Assembly: GCA_003342815.1 (NCBI GenBank)
Contig: PTEX01000013.1
Span: 2,299,067-2,363,066, forward strand
Length of the DNA: 64,000 bases
Direction of reading: 5' to 3'
DNA from: Eudromia elegans
Taxonomy: Eukaryota; Chordata; Aves; Tinamiformes; Tinamidae
The notes beneath the pieces are model-generated. The model was not told where the DNA came from and ran no database searches. It worked only from the letters and a program-made list of their open reading frames with translations. Shown here in pieces: positions 14,645 through 24,785 of the stretch; positions within the stretch are counted from its first letter, which is position 1, and every line of letters begins with the position of its first letter. A program made the translations under genes and the position numbers.

Positions 14645-17032
14645 TCCATTCTAGGCTGGTTTATTTTGGCATTGCACTTCTCATTATGGGCAGCTTTGTA
14701 CCATGGCTGTACTACTCCTTCTATTGCAACCCACAGCCTTGCTTCATCTACTTGATTGTGATTTGTGTCCTGGGCATTGCAGCCATAATTGTCTCACAGT
14801 GGGACATGTTTGCAACCCCTCAATACCGGGGTGTAAGGGCAGGTAAGACCTGAAATTAATTGTTTTGCCTCTTGTCTGTCTTCCTGTTTATCATTTGAAA
14901 ACACAGTGTAGGGGAGAGGGTGCATAATCTTTATTTTAGATTCAAGAGCAATTCTTGGATTAGGAGCTCGATGGGTCATCTTTCAGCACTGATTACAGCC
15001 TCCTTGATGCACACACAACCACTAGGACAGGGCCTAGATGTGCATTTCTGAAACAACCAGTGACACATATAATAGGAAAGATGGTACAAGGTATTTGTGG
15101 CACTATCATGCTACTTTGCTTCCTAGAAAAGTGACTGGTTTGCTTGGTGTAGGTAGACGCATATTCCTTGAGCTGCTAACGTTTTCTATAACACTAGGCC
15201 CGGACGTTAGCAAATCATCTGAGTGATTGAATTAATCTGAATATGTCTAAAGCAAATACGTATTTGAGACAGAGGCCAGCTTTTCTGCTCACATGATCAA
15301 AGGTTCCAAAAAAAATTTACTAAAATCTAGATGGGTAAACCATATTCTCATATAGGGCAGATGAGCCTCAGATGCTCTTTTGGTTTTCATGACTGCTTGT
15401 ACATAATAATGGTAAATCTCCTTGTTACTCTTTGCTGGCTTGATCCTGAGAGGTTATGGCGAAGTGTGACACAGTTTGTGTATTCTCAGTGCCCTCTACA
15501 GTCCAAGAACTGTAACTAGCTCGACGTATAGCTAAGCTGGCAGATGCAGTCATCAAAGGAAATATTTCCATATGTGCAGGAATGTTTGGTCAAGGAACTT
15601 CTAGTATACCAAGGAATTCTCTGTATTCTTTAATTAAAATTATGCTAAGGACTTTCATTGTCAACAGTTGTCACCTTTCTGCTCCTTTTGCAAACGCAAA
15701 GGGAGCCCTTCCTTGTTTTATTTTGTCCTTTTTCGTTTGTGTGTTTGTCTCCCTTTACTGACACTGTGTTCAAACCTGACTCTCCCACCTTTTTTTAACC
15801 TCCTAGGAGTATTTCTAGGTCTGGGTCTCAGTGGGGTAATTCCCACCCTGCACTTTGTCATCTCTGAGGGGCTCCTGAAGGCAGCCACAATGGGGCAGAT
15901 CGGCTGGCTGGCGCTCATGGCCTGCCTGTACATCACCGGTGCCGCGCTGTACGCCGCCCGCATCCCGGAGAGGTTCTTCCCCGGCAAGTGTGATATCTGG
16001 GTGAGTGCACAGAGTGAGCGGGCGAGGAGGCCAGCGGGCTTTGGTGTCTTCTTGCCAGTACTGAACTGCACTGGGAGCCTGGGTCTTCGGTGTCCCAAGA
16101 GCTGTGGCTTCTCCAGGGCCAGCTGAGGTGCTGCTGCTCTCAGCCATGTACCGCAGGCTGGCTTGAGGTGGCTGCCAGGGCACAGACTGCCCTCAGCGCC
16201 TGTGCTTGGCACCTGAGTAGGTGGGAGCCTTTCCTGAGGGCTGAGCAGCGTTGGGTGGGTGGGTGGCTCTGTGTTACCTTGGGAAGCTAAAGCCTGTAGT
16301 GCTCCCAGGGTTTTCTCTAGGATCCTCACTGGCTCCTCACCTTGTGTATCCGGTGAAAGTACTGCCTGGAGCTAGTGGAGGATCTCTGGCCCTGGAGAGG
16401 GGCAAGTAGGGGATGGTTGAGTGTGGACCAAGGAAAGGGTTGTGAAGATTGGATAGGGGGATATATGGAAAACATAGAGAAAGAAATGGGGAGGAATGAG
16501 GCTGAAGTTTAGAGGGGATTTGGCTTCTGGGAAACATGTCAGGATATAGCACCTCCATTAGTGCAGCTTAAGGCACCTCTAAAAGACTTAAAACAGGGAT
16601 GGTGCCTGGATTGAGCAGCTTCTGCACAGCACCAGTTTGCCAGGTGAGGAGATACCAGAGACGTTATCATTCAAATGGCCCAAGCAAACCTTGTTTTGAT
16701 GGGGAGAGGCTGCACAAGCACTGCTGTGCCTCCGCCTCCTGGTCCAGACTTCCCATGGACTTCCTTGCAGCTTGTGGCTTGAGGTGCTGCTCTGTGTTAC
16801 GGTATCTACCTGAGTTGAATGTATGGCTCTTGTGTGGAGGCAGGGCACGGTTAGACCTCCAGAATAGCCCGGCTGAACGGAAGTGTTTTGTTTTCCGCAG
16901 TTCCACTCCCATCAGCTGTTCCACGTCTTTGTAGTGGCTGGTGCGTTCGTGCATTTCCACGGAGTGTCCAACCTCCAGGAGTTCCGTTTCACGGTGGGAG
17001 GAGGCTGCGCGGAGGAGGAGGGCATGCAGTAG
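10681..17032 (+). CDS. ADIPOR2: Adiponectin receptor 2, 3' six coding exons (5'-incomplete)
   Basis: Seven-transmembrane PAQR-family receptor with an intracellular N-terminus; it binds adiponectin and carries a zinc-dependent ceramidase-like activity coupled to PPAR-alpha/AMPK signalling (family knowledge). Coding segments are 10681-10800, 12564-12735, 13336-13522, 14655-14842, 15807-16000 and 16901-17032. All have AG/GT borders and matching phases, giving 330 residues plus a TAG stop. The translation follows human ADIPOR2 closely, including EDEGFMGMSPLLQAHHAM, PHDVLPDWLKDND, SQWDMFATPQYRGVRAG and FHSHQLFH. ADIPOR2 is chosen over ADIPOR1 from the start of the first exon and from the CACNA2D4 neighbour. 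The visible zinc ligands are His in LFHTVYCH and the two His of HQLFH. The zinc-proximal Asp of the usual KLDYSG is Val here (KLVYFG). Human ADIPOR2 has 386 residues, so about 56 N-terminal residues are encoded upstream of position 1. Confidence 0.97.
10801..12563 (+). other. ADIPOR2: ADIPOR2 intron
   Basis: Lies between the N-terminal-segment exon and the juxtamembrane exon, with GT-AG borders. No further exon, repeat family or RNA gene was recognised. Confidence 0.85.
12564..12735 (+). CDS. ADIPOR2: ADIPOR2 exon: juxtamembrane segment before TM1
   Basis: The exon encodes 57 codons plus one base, beginning VWEGRWRVIPHDVLPDW and ending IHTETGNIWTHLL. The acceptor is gacctccag and the donor is CTAG|gtattt, weaker than the other donors of this gene. 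It corresponds to the conserved amphipathic helix and juxtamembrane region of PAQR proteins just before TM1. Confidence 0.97.
12736..13335 (+). other. ADIPOR2: ADIPOR2 intron
   Basis: A 600-base GT-AG intron with no additional recognisable feature. Confidence 0.88.
13336..13522 (+). CDS. ADIPOR2: ADIPOR2 exon: TM1-TM2 with first zinc-ligand His
   Basis: The exon encodes GCVFFLCLGIFYMF through to VSRLFSK, entered with 2 bases of a Gly codon and left with 2 bases of a Lys codon. It carries the first two hydrophobic segments. The His of LFHTVYCH, codon 13476-13478, corresponds to human ADIPOR2 His202, one of the three zinc ligands. The donor is AA|gtaagt. Confidence 0.97.
13523..14654 (+). other. 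ADIPOR2: ADIPOR2 intron with homopolymer runs
   Basis: A GT-AG intron. It holds a TTTC/GTT-rich low-complexity stretch near 13918-13956, a T run near 14178-14194 and a 35-base T run at 14608-14642. The last serves as part of the polypyrimidine tract, ending 12 bases before the acceptor. Confidence 0.88.
14608..14642 (+). repeat. Poly-T run (35 nt) beside an ADIPOR2 acceptor
   Basis: An uninterrupted run of T immediately upstream of the exon at 14655. It matters because two unexpected coding substitutions to T lie 18 and 24 bases beyond its end. Confidence 0.97.
14655..14842 (+). CDS. ADIPOR2: ADIPOR2 exon: TM3-TM4, with an altered zinc-site Asp
   Basis: This exon completes a Lys codon and encodes LVYFGIALLIMGSFV through to FATPQYRGVRA, ending in one base of a Gly codon. 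The rest matches human almost exactly, but the usual LDYSG is LVYFG. The codon at 14659-14661 is GTT where GAT is expected (human Asp219, which positions water at the zinc). The codon at 14665-14667 is TTT where a Ser codon is expected. The acceptor follows a 35-base T run (14608-14642). Whether the changes are real or base-calling errors cannot be told from one sequence. Confidence 0.95.
14843..15806 (+). other. ADIPOR2: ADIPOR2 intron
   Basis: A GT-AG intron with a clear pyrimidine tract (ctcccacctttttttaacctcctag). Nothing else was recognised. Confidence 0.88.
15807..16000 (+). CDS. ADIPOR2: ADIPOR2 exon: TM5-TM6
   Basis: The exon encodes GVFLGLGLSGVIPTLHFV through to RIPERFFPGKCDIW, 64 codons plus two bases. 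The acceptor is aacctcctag and the donor is TGG|gtgagt. Its second half is clearly more GC-rich than the neighbouring exons (many GCC, CTG and GCG codons). The PERFFPGKCDIW loop before TM7 is invariant in the family. Confidence 0.97.
16001..16900 (+). other. ADIPOR2: ADIPOR2 last intron
   Basis: A GT-AG intron of 900 bases, moderately GC-rich. Several open frames cross it on both strands but none resembles a protein family. Confidence 0.88.
16901..17032 (+). CDS. ADIPOR2: ADIPOR2 terminal coding exon: TM7, zinc ligands, stop
   Basis: The exon starts in phase 0 with FHSHQLFHVFVV and ends with GGGCAEEEGMQ and a TAG at 17030-17032. The two His of HQLFH (codons 16910-16912 and 16922-16924) match human His348 and His352, the remaining zinc ligands. 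The short extracellular C-terminal tail is diverged from the human EEDAL end, as expected at the terminus. The acceptor is tttccgcag. Confidence 0.96.
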   Translation, partial: FHSHQLFHVFVVAGAFVHFHGVSNLQEFRFTVGGGCAEEEGMQ

Positions 17033-17481
17033 GAGCAGCCTGCAGCCCCAGGCCGCAACCCAACCAGGAGCGCCAGCGCGGTCGAGGCGTGCTGGCGGCA
17101 AAACGAGTACCTGAGAAGAATCCAAGTTTCAGCTGATGGAGCGTGGAGCTTCATGGGGGATTCTGACTAACCAAGATAAATTCTATACCTCAAGCAATGG
17201 AATGAATCAATTTGAAGACCAGGAAATTTTGAAGCCCTAATTTATTCTTGGGATCTACAGATTGAGCTACAGAGGACCCTTTCCAAATCGGCTTCTGTTC
17301 AATGCCATATTTATTTGTAGATGTTGGGAGGGATAGCTTAGCAGTTTCATTTTTCTTTTTTTTTCTTTTTTTTTAAATCAAGGTTAAATTTATATCCTCT
17401 TGGAGGGTTTGGGATTTGATTTTAGACGCTCTTTTGGGAGAAAAAAAGAAATTGTAAATAAGATTTCTAACTTTCTGTTTA

Positions 17482-17487
17482 AATAAA
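17482..17487 (+). terminator. Polyadenylation signal AATAAA (proximal, ADIPOR2)
   Basis: Canonical hexamer about 450 bases after the ADIPOR2 stop in an A/T-rich context, followed about 25 bases later by a GT/G-rich stretch (tgggtgggggg) that looks like a downstream element. A good candidate for the short ADIPOR2 mRNA isoform. Confidence 0.75.
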
Positions 17488-19243
17488 ATTTATATAAATG
17501 TTTTAAACAATGGGTGGGGGGAGAAAGGGTTTTTGTAAAGAATGCAACATGCAAGTACCACACACTGTTTCAATTTTGCACAAAACAAATAACTGCAGGA
17601 GGACCAGGTAAAATTCCCGGGAGTGAGGTATGTTGTCCCTGCAGATTTTTCCCGGGGCCAACACGCCATGGGCAATGTGGAGCCCCAGCAGCACCTGGAG
17701 TAGGTTCAGTATGTGAGCACAAGGGTGTGAAGGATGGATTAACGTGTCGTTCGGGTCACAGCGTTACCGAGTTGATTTGCTCAAGCAACTCAAGGTGCAC
17801 CAGAGCCCTGCCAGGTGTGTGGGACAGCTGCCTTCCAAGCTTGCCTGGCCTCTGTGGTTTTGGATGAGGGAACCTGCAGAAGGTTGTTCTGGTTCTCGCC
17901 ACGTGAGTTGGAGCGCGATGGGATGGATGGCGAACAGACCGACTCCATCAGTGCCTGTCTACCCCCGGCAGCCCCCGTGGCTCCCGGCCTGCCCGGCTTG
18001 TCTGAGCAACAATGGCAAAGCACTCGTCAGAGCGAGCGTGTGGAAGGAGACCGAGGGCTTGAGAGGGACTGGGAGGAAGAAGCTGTGCGTGCCAGGAGCT
18101 GGAGTCGGCAGGTGGTGCCGACCTCGGGCACGTCACCCAGCGGGTTGGGCTCCATATGCCATGGGGTTGCAGGTGTTCCTCAAGAGAGATCCACAGTCAG
18201 CCCAGTGTGGTTCCTTTTTATTTTTCCCTTTTTTTTTCTAGGTGTGCTTCCCATGTGTGCTTTAGCAATGGGATTGCTGGTATTACTTTAACTCTAGAGG
18301 TAGAGTTCAGCTGGGTTGCTGTGGAGCAGGCTCGCCTCCTCTGAAAGGGGAGGCTTAACCCTTCTCCTTCAGTTGATGTAGCTGGATCTTCAGAGCCCGG
18401 TCGGTCAGAAGCCAGACGGAGGGAGAATCTTTGCAGTTGTTGGGTGAGACTCGAACGCTCTGTTTGTGATGGCACAGCCACTGCTTGGAGTGTTTAGTTG
18501 GGAATTCAGAGCAGTTGCCTCCCTTGTAGATGAGCTGAGCAGCTCGGAAAATGCTCTCGTTCACAAAGCAGGAAGGTAAAGGTGTGGGTGTGTTTTTTCT
18601 TTTCTTTGACTCCTGCAAGTCTGTGTTTTCATCCTTCAAGAAAAACATGTGGATTGCAAAGATCTTCCAGTACCCTGGATCTCGCTGGGTTTGTCAGGGA
18701 GCTGCTTTGCACAGTGGAGTCAGATAGAAGCAGAATGCCTGCCTAAAATCTGCTGGATGTTGCGACTTCACCTTGCGTGGGATCCGTGTGAAGCCCTTGG
18801 GAGCAAGGGCAGCCGCAGGAGGAGCCGCTGCGGCGTCGGCTCTGGCCTCCAGGGAGGTGTTCTCAGCTGGGTCCCCGCGCTGCCGGCCAGCAGGAAGTCT
18901 GTGTGCTGCTAAAATGAAGCAAGAGCAGTATTAACTGGGCACGAGGGCTCATCGGCACTGGCGTCCCGGGCCGGGCTGCACGGAGGGGCCTGGCAGGAGC
19001 TACGCCGTTCTCTGTGCAACGCGTGGCACATATCAGAAGCGGAGGTGCCCGCCGGGCGCTATGAGATACCTCTGTACCAGTACCAGCAGAAGGGGCAGTC
19101 TCCATGCCGGATCATCGCGCTCTCGCTCCCTCTAGGGTGATTGTAACCTGGTCCTGACAGCACAGAACTATGACAGAAACACAGTACTCCACCTGCCGTG
19201 CTTAACCCAGTCAGTCCCTCCGTTTGAGAAGTTTGTGTGTTCC

Positions 19244-19249
19244 AATAAA
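19244..19249 (+). terminator. Polyadenylation signal AATAAA (candidate distal, ADIPOR2)
   Basis: Canonical hexamer (tccaataaaaacg) about 2.2 kb after the stop. It could be used by a long 3' UTR isoform. Confidence 0.45.
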
Positions 19250-19557
19250 AACGACCTAGCTGTGCACTTTTCTGTAGCTCTTGCTGAGAACTCTTCCCAG
19301 GTTGGCACCTGAATGCCTTACTCTCAGCAGTCAGAGGCTTGCTTGCTCTGTGTGCAGGTTATTGCCATAGAATAGTTAGGACCTACAGCTTCTTTCCTTC
19401 CCCATTAAATAGTGGCCTTGTTCAGTATATTTCTTTTTAAAAATTGCTTACTGTTGGAAGCAATGAAGCACATTCTGGGGTTTTGATGGTTGGGGACTCT
19501 GGTGACGGTTCCACGTAAGATGGGATCTTATTACTTGCTGTATTCTTAACTTCTGCT

Positions 19558-19563
19558 AATAAA
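19558..19563 (+). terminator. Polyadenylation signal AATAAA (second distal candidate)
   Basis: Canonical hexamer in gctaataaaagaacc, followed by T/GT-rich sequence. It is an alternative to the one at 19244. Confidence 0.4.
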
Positions 19564-21341
19564 AGAACCAAATGGAACCTTTTCTAGCTTGGGTCTTTCT
19601 GTGCTGCACGTGGCCTTTGGGAGTGTCGCTCTTGCCTTCCTGCGTCCCACGGCGTGTGAGGTGCAGGCCTCCTCCCAGCCCTGGAACGGCACTGCTGCTG
19701 CCCAGGGACTTGCTGGAGTGGCCTTGGACTCACGCTTGCCGCAGGCCTGGGAGCTGTGTGCCCGAGAGGCTGCTGCTGCTCTGTGGCACTGTGTGGGTAC
19801 CTGCAAGTCGAGTGGGTACGTGCCTGGTCTCGCCGGTAAGAGTTTTGGTGCTGTTCAGTGTATAAACACGCTGTGACCATGGACCCTGCTGCCTCTGAGT
19901 CGCACTGATGATACCTGTGTGCCTTCAGTGCCACGCAGTTACCATGAAGCAGTAGAGCTGCTTGAGATGATGTTACCTCCCCCTATGTCTGCTTGTTTGT
20001 GGCACCTAGGGTATTTTAAAAGTAACTGAAGTACCAAGGGAGATTACTGTTAGAGTTTCTTGCTGCCTTTTGGAAAGTTGAGTTTACACTTTAGAACGAG
20101 GATCTGGAGCTGAAGAGAAGTCTTCAGGGGTAGGTTTTGTTGGGGATCTCTCATTGACACCTGAGTCTCCACCTGAGCCGTAGGCCAGCTACAATCTGCA
20201 CCAGTACCGACAGTGCCATTTTTAGAGGTGCTGGTTTTTAGTGGCTCAGAGTTCCAGCTCCGGAACAGCCCCCTGAACTGCTTCAAGCTGGGGGCAGACA
20301 GGGTGAAGAAGGGCAGTGAGTGCCTTGTCTAGGCGCTGAGCAGTCCTGGTGCACAGCCCCGTGTGGGGAAGGACCCTGTGAGTGCCAAAGAGGGGAGCAA
20401 GCAGAGGTGGCCAGGGCCGGGGAGGAGGTTGGGGCGGAGTGTGACGAAAGGAGCAGAAACGGGCTGTGGCACCATGTGAGGGCTTTGAAAGGCAGAGATG
20501 AAGCCCTGGCTTGGGAGAGGGAGGCCATGAGGAGGAAAGGGAGTGTGGGGACTGACAGCCAGAAGCGTGAGAGCTGGTCAGGACGGAGGACAGGCCCTGG
20601 AGACTTGGTTGGCATCACCTATGAGATGAGTGGAGTTTGGCAATCCATCTGTGGGCAGCTGAGACTCCCGTGGCTGCTGTGGAGGAGGGGGAGCTGCTGG
20701 CCTGCAGGATGTGCCCTGCTGCCCCTGCCCATCGCCATGTCCCTATGTGCAGAGCCAGGGGCCGGCAGGAGCTGTGCTCGCCTGGGGAGGCAGCGAGGCT
20801 GGGGCTGACCAGGCCAGCCCCGCGCCCGCCATGGCGCCTGTGCCCGTCTCCAGTGCTCAGCTGTTGGCAAGTATCCGCGAGCCCCACGGCCAGAAGGGGC
20901 AGGTCCTGCTGCTGGGGCAGCGCTCGTGGAGTGTGGCCCTCTGCACTGGTGCTGCCTGCCCGCTACCTGACTCCGGGTGCCTGCTCTGCGGTGGCTTGGA
21001 AGCCCTCCAGCTGGAGGGGACGGCCTGGGGCAGCGCGAGATGTTTCAGCACAGGGGAGAGTCAGAGAGGGGGAGAATTTTTCTCTCAGGTTGTGCATGAA
21101 GTACAAAACACCGTTGGGTTGATTTTCAGAAATAGGAATGGTGCATAAGGATTGACTGGGCGGCTCTACCTTGTATCTCTAACCCTTCTGCGTGTGCTCA
21201 TGGCTATTTTCTCTCCTCCTCAAAACCCTTGTGTAGTTCATTACCAAAGGTGAACTGGTCCTGATAATGGACTGGACCGCTGCGATAAGGGTGGATGTCT
21301 GAGGCCATTGCCTAACTTGTTATGGGAGCTGGAGGTAAAGG

Positions 21342-21370
21342 AAGGATTTAAGAAGGATTTAAGAAGGATT
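21342..21370 (+). repeat. 11-bp short tandem repeat, about 2.6 copies
   Basis: The unit aaggatttaag is repeated head to tail, with the last copy partial. Confidence 0.9.
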
Positions 21371-22040
21371 TCCTCCTGAGATTGGGAGGAGGAAATGGAG
21401 CTTGTTTTGGTTGACGCTGATAGCAGCTCCCTGCAAAACTGTTCTGGCTCTGCCAAAGCCTGTGTGAGATGCCAAGCAGCCTGCCAGAACCAGCCCTTCC
21501 TGCTGGCCACTGCCGCTTGACCTGTCTCAAGTGCCCAAGTTTAGATTCCAGCAGATTTTCAGAGGTGCTGAGCGCCAGATAACGTGTCTTTCCCTGATCA
21601 GCTCCGAGGAGAAGACGTGGGGCCCTCTAGGAAAAGGGAGCAGCAGCCCCAGCCTGCTGGCGGTGCTGGGCGTTTGCATGGGATCCTCTCCAGGTCGGCA
21701 GCAGCGGGCGGTGCAGAGGCGTCCGCTCGGAGACCTCCTGCGCGGCCTCTCCTGACCAGCAGGCAGGGCAGCAGCCACATGGGCCCAGGGGTCTCGTCCC
21801 ACAGCGTGGGGCTGGCGTGTCCAGCCGCAGGAGGACGGGCGCCTTGGGAGGAGGGATGGCAGCGCAGGGACCCACTGCTGACGCGGCTGCTATTCCGAAG
21901 CCTTTCCAGGACTGGGGCCCCTCACTCACGCTTCCCTCTTCCGGCGACGTTTGGCTTTTGGTGACAGCGGCGTTGCTCATTTCGAGCTCCGAGGTGTTTG
22001 CTATCACGTTGGCAGCAGCTTCGTCTCTGTTACAGAACAA

Positions 22041-22072
22041 CTGGACAAAGAGGGCTCTGGACAAAGAGGGCT
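22041..22072 (+). repeat. Perfect 16-bp tandem duplication
   Basis: The unit ctggacaaagagggct occurs twice in direct succession without mismatch, followed by a T run. Probably a replication-slippage duplication. Confidence 0.95.
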
Positions 22073-22249
22073 TTTTTTTTTTTCTTTTTTTACAGCTGTC
22101 TGAAAAATTTGTAAACAAGCTGGGAGAACCATAGGGCTGGCTGTGTTCCCAGGGCGATGATGCGTTTCCCTCACAGTGGCAAATTACGCCCAAAACAGAT
22201 CCAGGGGATGTGCATATAATTTTTGTCCCTGGCTGTGCTGAACCTTCGC

Positions 22250-22700
22250 TTGGGGTTTGCCTTGGATTTGGCCGGAGCTGAGCACCCGCGAGGACGGCGC
22301 GGCCAAGCTCCCCGCTCCTGTGCAGCCGCCTGACGGGCGGCCTCGGCGCTGCCCGCGGTGCCGCTCCGGATGTGCCTGCCACCCAACCGCGGAGGCAGCC
22401 AGCAGAGCGGGAAGAGGAGCCGCCGGGACCTGCGGGTGGCAAATCCTGCCGGGGAGCCGCGTGAAGGTGCCAGCCCTCCCGGGAGCCGCAGGGTCACCCG
22501 GTGCTCCCCGGCAGCAGGGCCGTCCCGGTGCTGTCCCCCGCGCCATCCTCCAGGCCGTGCGCCCCGCACCAGGACAGCAGCAGCGGCTCCTGGCTGCGCT
22601 GTGGGTGCGGCCAGACCGGCCACGCGGTGTCTGCCGGCGGCCCTCGCGCTGGGTTTCGGAAGGGCTGTTCGCGCCGTGTGCCAGCCCTGGCCGCGGGAGT
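22250..22700. promoter_or_regulatory. CpG-dense patch (candidate CpG island) between convergent genes
   Basis: By eye the sequence is rich in CG dinucleotides (gaggacggcgcggcc, gacgggcggcctcggcg, aaccgcggagg, gccgccgggacctgcgg). No gene start is recognised next to it. It could be an orphan CpG island or simply GC-rich 3' flank; CpG observed/expected was not calculated. Confidence 0.45.
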
Positions 22701-24754
22701 GACACCAGGGCAGCCTGCTGATGTTGTTACCGCGGCTGACTCAAGTTGCCGTGTGAGAGCAGCGGGGCGGCAGCGCCTGCTGGCAGGGCGCAGCTTCCTG
22801 CGGGTGCACGGTGCTGGGAGTGGGTCGTGTACCCCTTTTCCATCCTGTTTTCCTGGAAAGCAGCTTAAGAAGGGCCAGAGCACTACCTGTGCTCGTCTGG
22901 GTGATGAGCAGCACCTCTGTGCACGCCTGCTGCTCATGGTAACCCCAACAGGAAAGACCGCAGTGAGGGATCCAGCGAAGGGAGCCAAGCTGCTGCTGCT
23001 GCACCCTGTCCGAACTGCGAACAGGGGCTGCTGTTGGGTAATCCAGGCTGGTTTTCCTACTTTTTTATAGTATGAAGTCATCCGTGTCCGGTCATACCTG
23101 AGGGCCGAAGTCATGGGTCTGCAGGCTCTGTCACGGCTCTGGTGGCGTGAGGCAGGCCCTGCTGGCCAAGCAGCGTGGGGCACGCGTGCTGCCTGTGGCG
23201 GGAGCGCCCACCCCGGTGCGCAGGGCGGCAGGGTTGCACTGCCTGTGATGCGGGGTCTCTGACCCGTCTGCCTCCCAGTAGTTCAACCTAAGTAACCCCA
23301 GCCCTTCCTCACTCTCTCGCCTCCTTCCTGGGAAAAAAGCAGCTGCAGCTCCTGGGGCTGCTAGAGCCCCGGGTTGTGCCGCAGCTGGATGGGGTCGGGT
23401 GGCTCTGCTCAGTGCAGAGCTGCGCGCGTCACCCCTCAAGTCCTGTCCTTCTGTAGCAGAAGCCACTGCCTCCGATGTGTGCAGTTCGAGGCAGGCGGGA
23501 TCTTGCTCAAGTCCCGGCTTTGGTCACGGTGCCGAGCTGGGGCGGCAGCGCGATGCTGCCTGGCTGGAAACGAGAGCCGGCTCCTTGCCCAGCTGCCTCC
23601 CCCGTCCTCAGCCCCCTGCTTTGCCGACCTGTTTCCGTGTGCGCGGAGCTGAGCACATGGAGCTGAGGCAGCTGTTGGCAGCTGCAGCCGCTGCCCCTGC
23701 TGGGGACTTGTCTTCTGCTGCAGGGCCATGAGCTGACGCCCCCACCTGCCTAACGCCCTCAGAGGTGACCATTACTCTTAAACCAGGACCAACTCCAGAC
23801 CTGCACCCTCATCTTTCAGTTGAAGAAATAATTCATTTTCCCCCTGCCTTCCCCCTTAGCCTCCCATTCCCTTCAGTTGAAACCTGTCTGCAAACTGTGG
23901 GAAGTAATTAAACGGGCTCTAATTCCTCCTGTTCCTCCCGTGCAGGGCTGCCTGGGGCCCTTGTTTCAGGGGGGTTAGTTCACCTGCAGCCAGGTGGCAC
24001 CGCGTGTCCTCACGGATCCTTCCTGTGGCCGAGCGGAGCAGGGACGTCCAGCCTTCCTGGGAGGGGACGTCGCCCCGAGGGCCCTGCACCCCGGGAGGGC
24101 TCATGCGCAGGGCGGGAGCGACGCCCTGCCCACCGCTGGGAGCAGGTCCCGGAGCGCCTCGCTCCAGACAGGAGACCCTGTTCCCTCAGCACCATCGTCA
24201 TCTTTCCTGTCGTCTTTCCATCATACCAGCCCCAGCATGCCCCGGGCTGGGTCCGTAGGCTCCTGGTCACCTCTCTGCACAAGGAGACCGCCCTGGCGCG
24301 AAGCCAGGCCCCCAGAGAGGCCCCATTACTGCCGGCCTGGGCACGAGCGGGGCTGCCGCAGCCATGAGCCACCGTATCCTTGCCTGGGCACTGCCCTTCA
24401 GCCACCGGCGCCGCCACCTGCCTCTCCCCAAGGGGGATGAGGGCCCAGAGCTGAGTGTGGTGCCACTACGAGGCCTCAGGGTGGGCCCCGTGGTGCGGGA
24501 GGGTCATCCCCCCGCAGCACCAGGAAAAGCGGCCCCCAGAGCGAGTCTCGGTGTCCTTACATGGCAGGGGCACATCCCCGACGGCGCGGGCGTGCAGCCC
24601 CGCTCCGCTCCTCCGCCCAAGCAGGAGAGCAGCGTCTGGATGCAGCATAGGGCTGTGACTGGCACCGAAGACCACATGAGGCGGGCTGAGCAGCTATCTA
24701 AAATATGCCCTGTATTTGTTTTTAAAGAGATGATATAGAGCAGTCCATACATAC

Positions 24755-24782
<28 letters not shown>
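24755..24782 (+). repeat. Poly-A run (28 nt)
   Basis: Uninterrupted A run in otherwise GC-rich sequence. No retrocopy body or target-site duplication was recognised upstream of it. Confidence 0.95.

Positions 24783-24785
<3 letters not shown>

Larger units (their letters stand above)
17033..19580 (+). other. ADIPOR2: ADIPOR2 3' UTR (proximal and probable distal extent)
   Basis: The 3' UTR follows the TAG. A first AATAAA at 17482 would end the transcript near 17.5 kb. Further AATAAA motifs at 19244 and 19558 would give a UTR of about 2.2-2.5 kb, closer to the long 3' UTR of mammalian ADIPOR2. The extent is inferred; transcript ends are not visible in genomic DNA. Confidence 0.55.

Noticed and set aside
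10681..17032. Assignment to ADIPOR1
   Set aside because: The two paralogues are very similar in the core. The N-terminal segment before EDEGFMGMSP and the adjoining convergent CACNA2D4 gene match the ADIPOR2 locus, not the ADIPOR1 neighbourhood on human 1q32.
21627..22442. 271-codon - strand open frame
   Set aside because: GC-driven frame full of Pro/Ala/Arg/Ser with competing frames. No splice-site or domain support.
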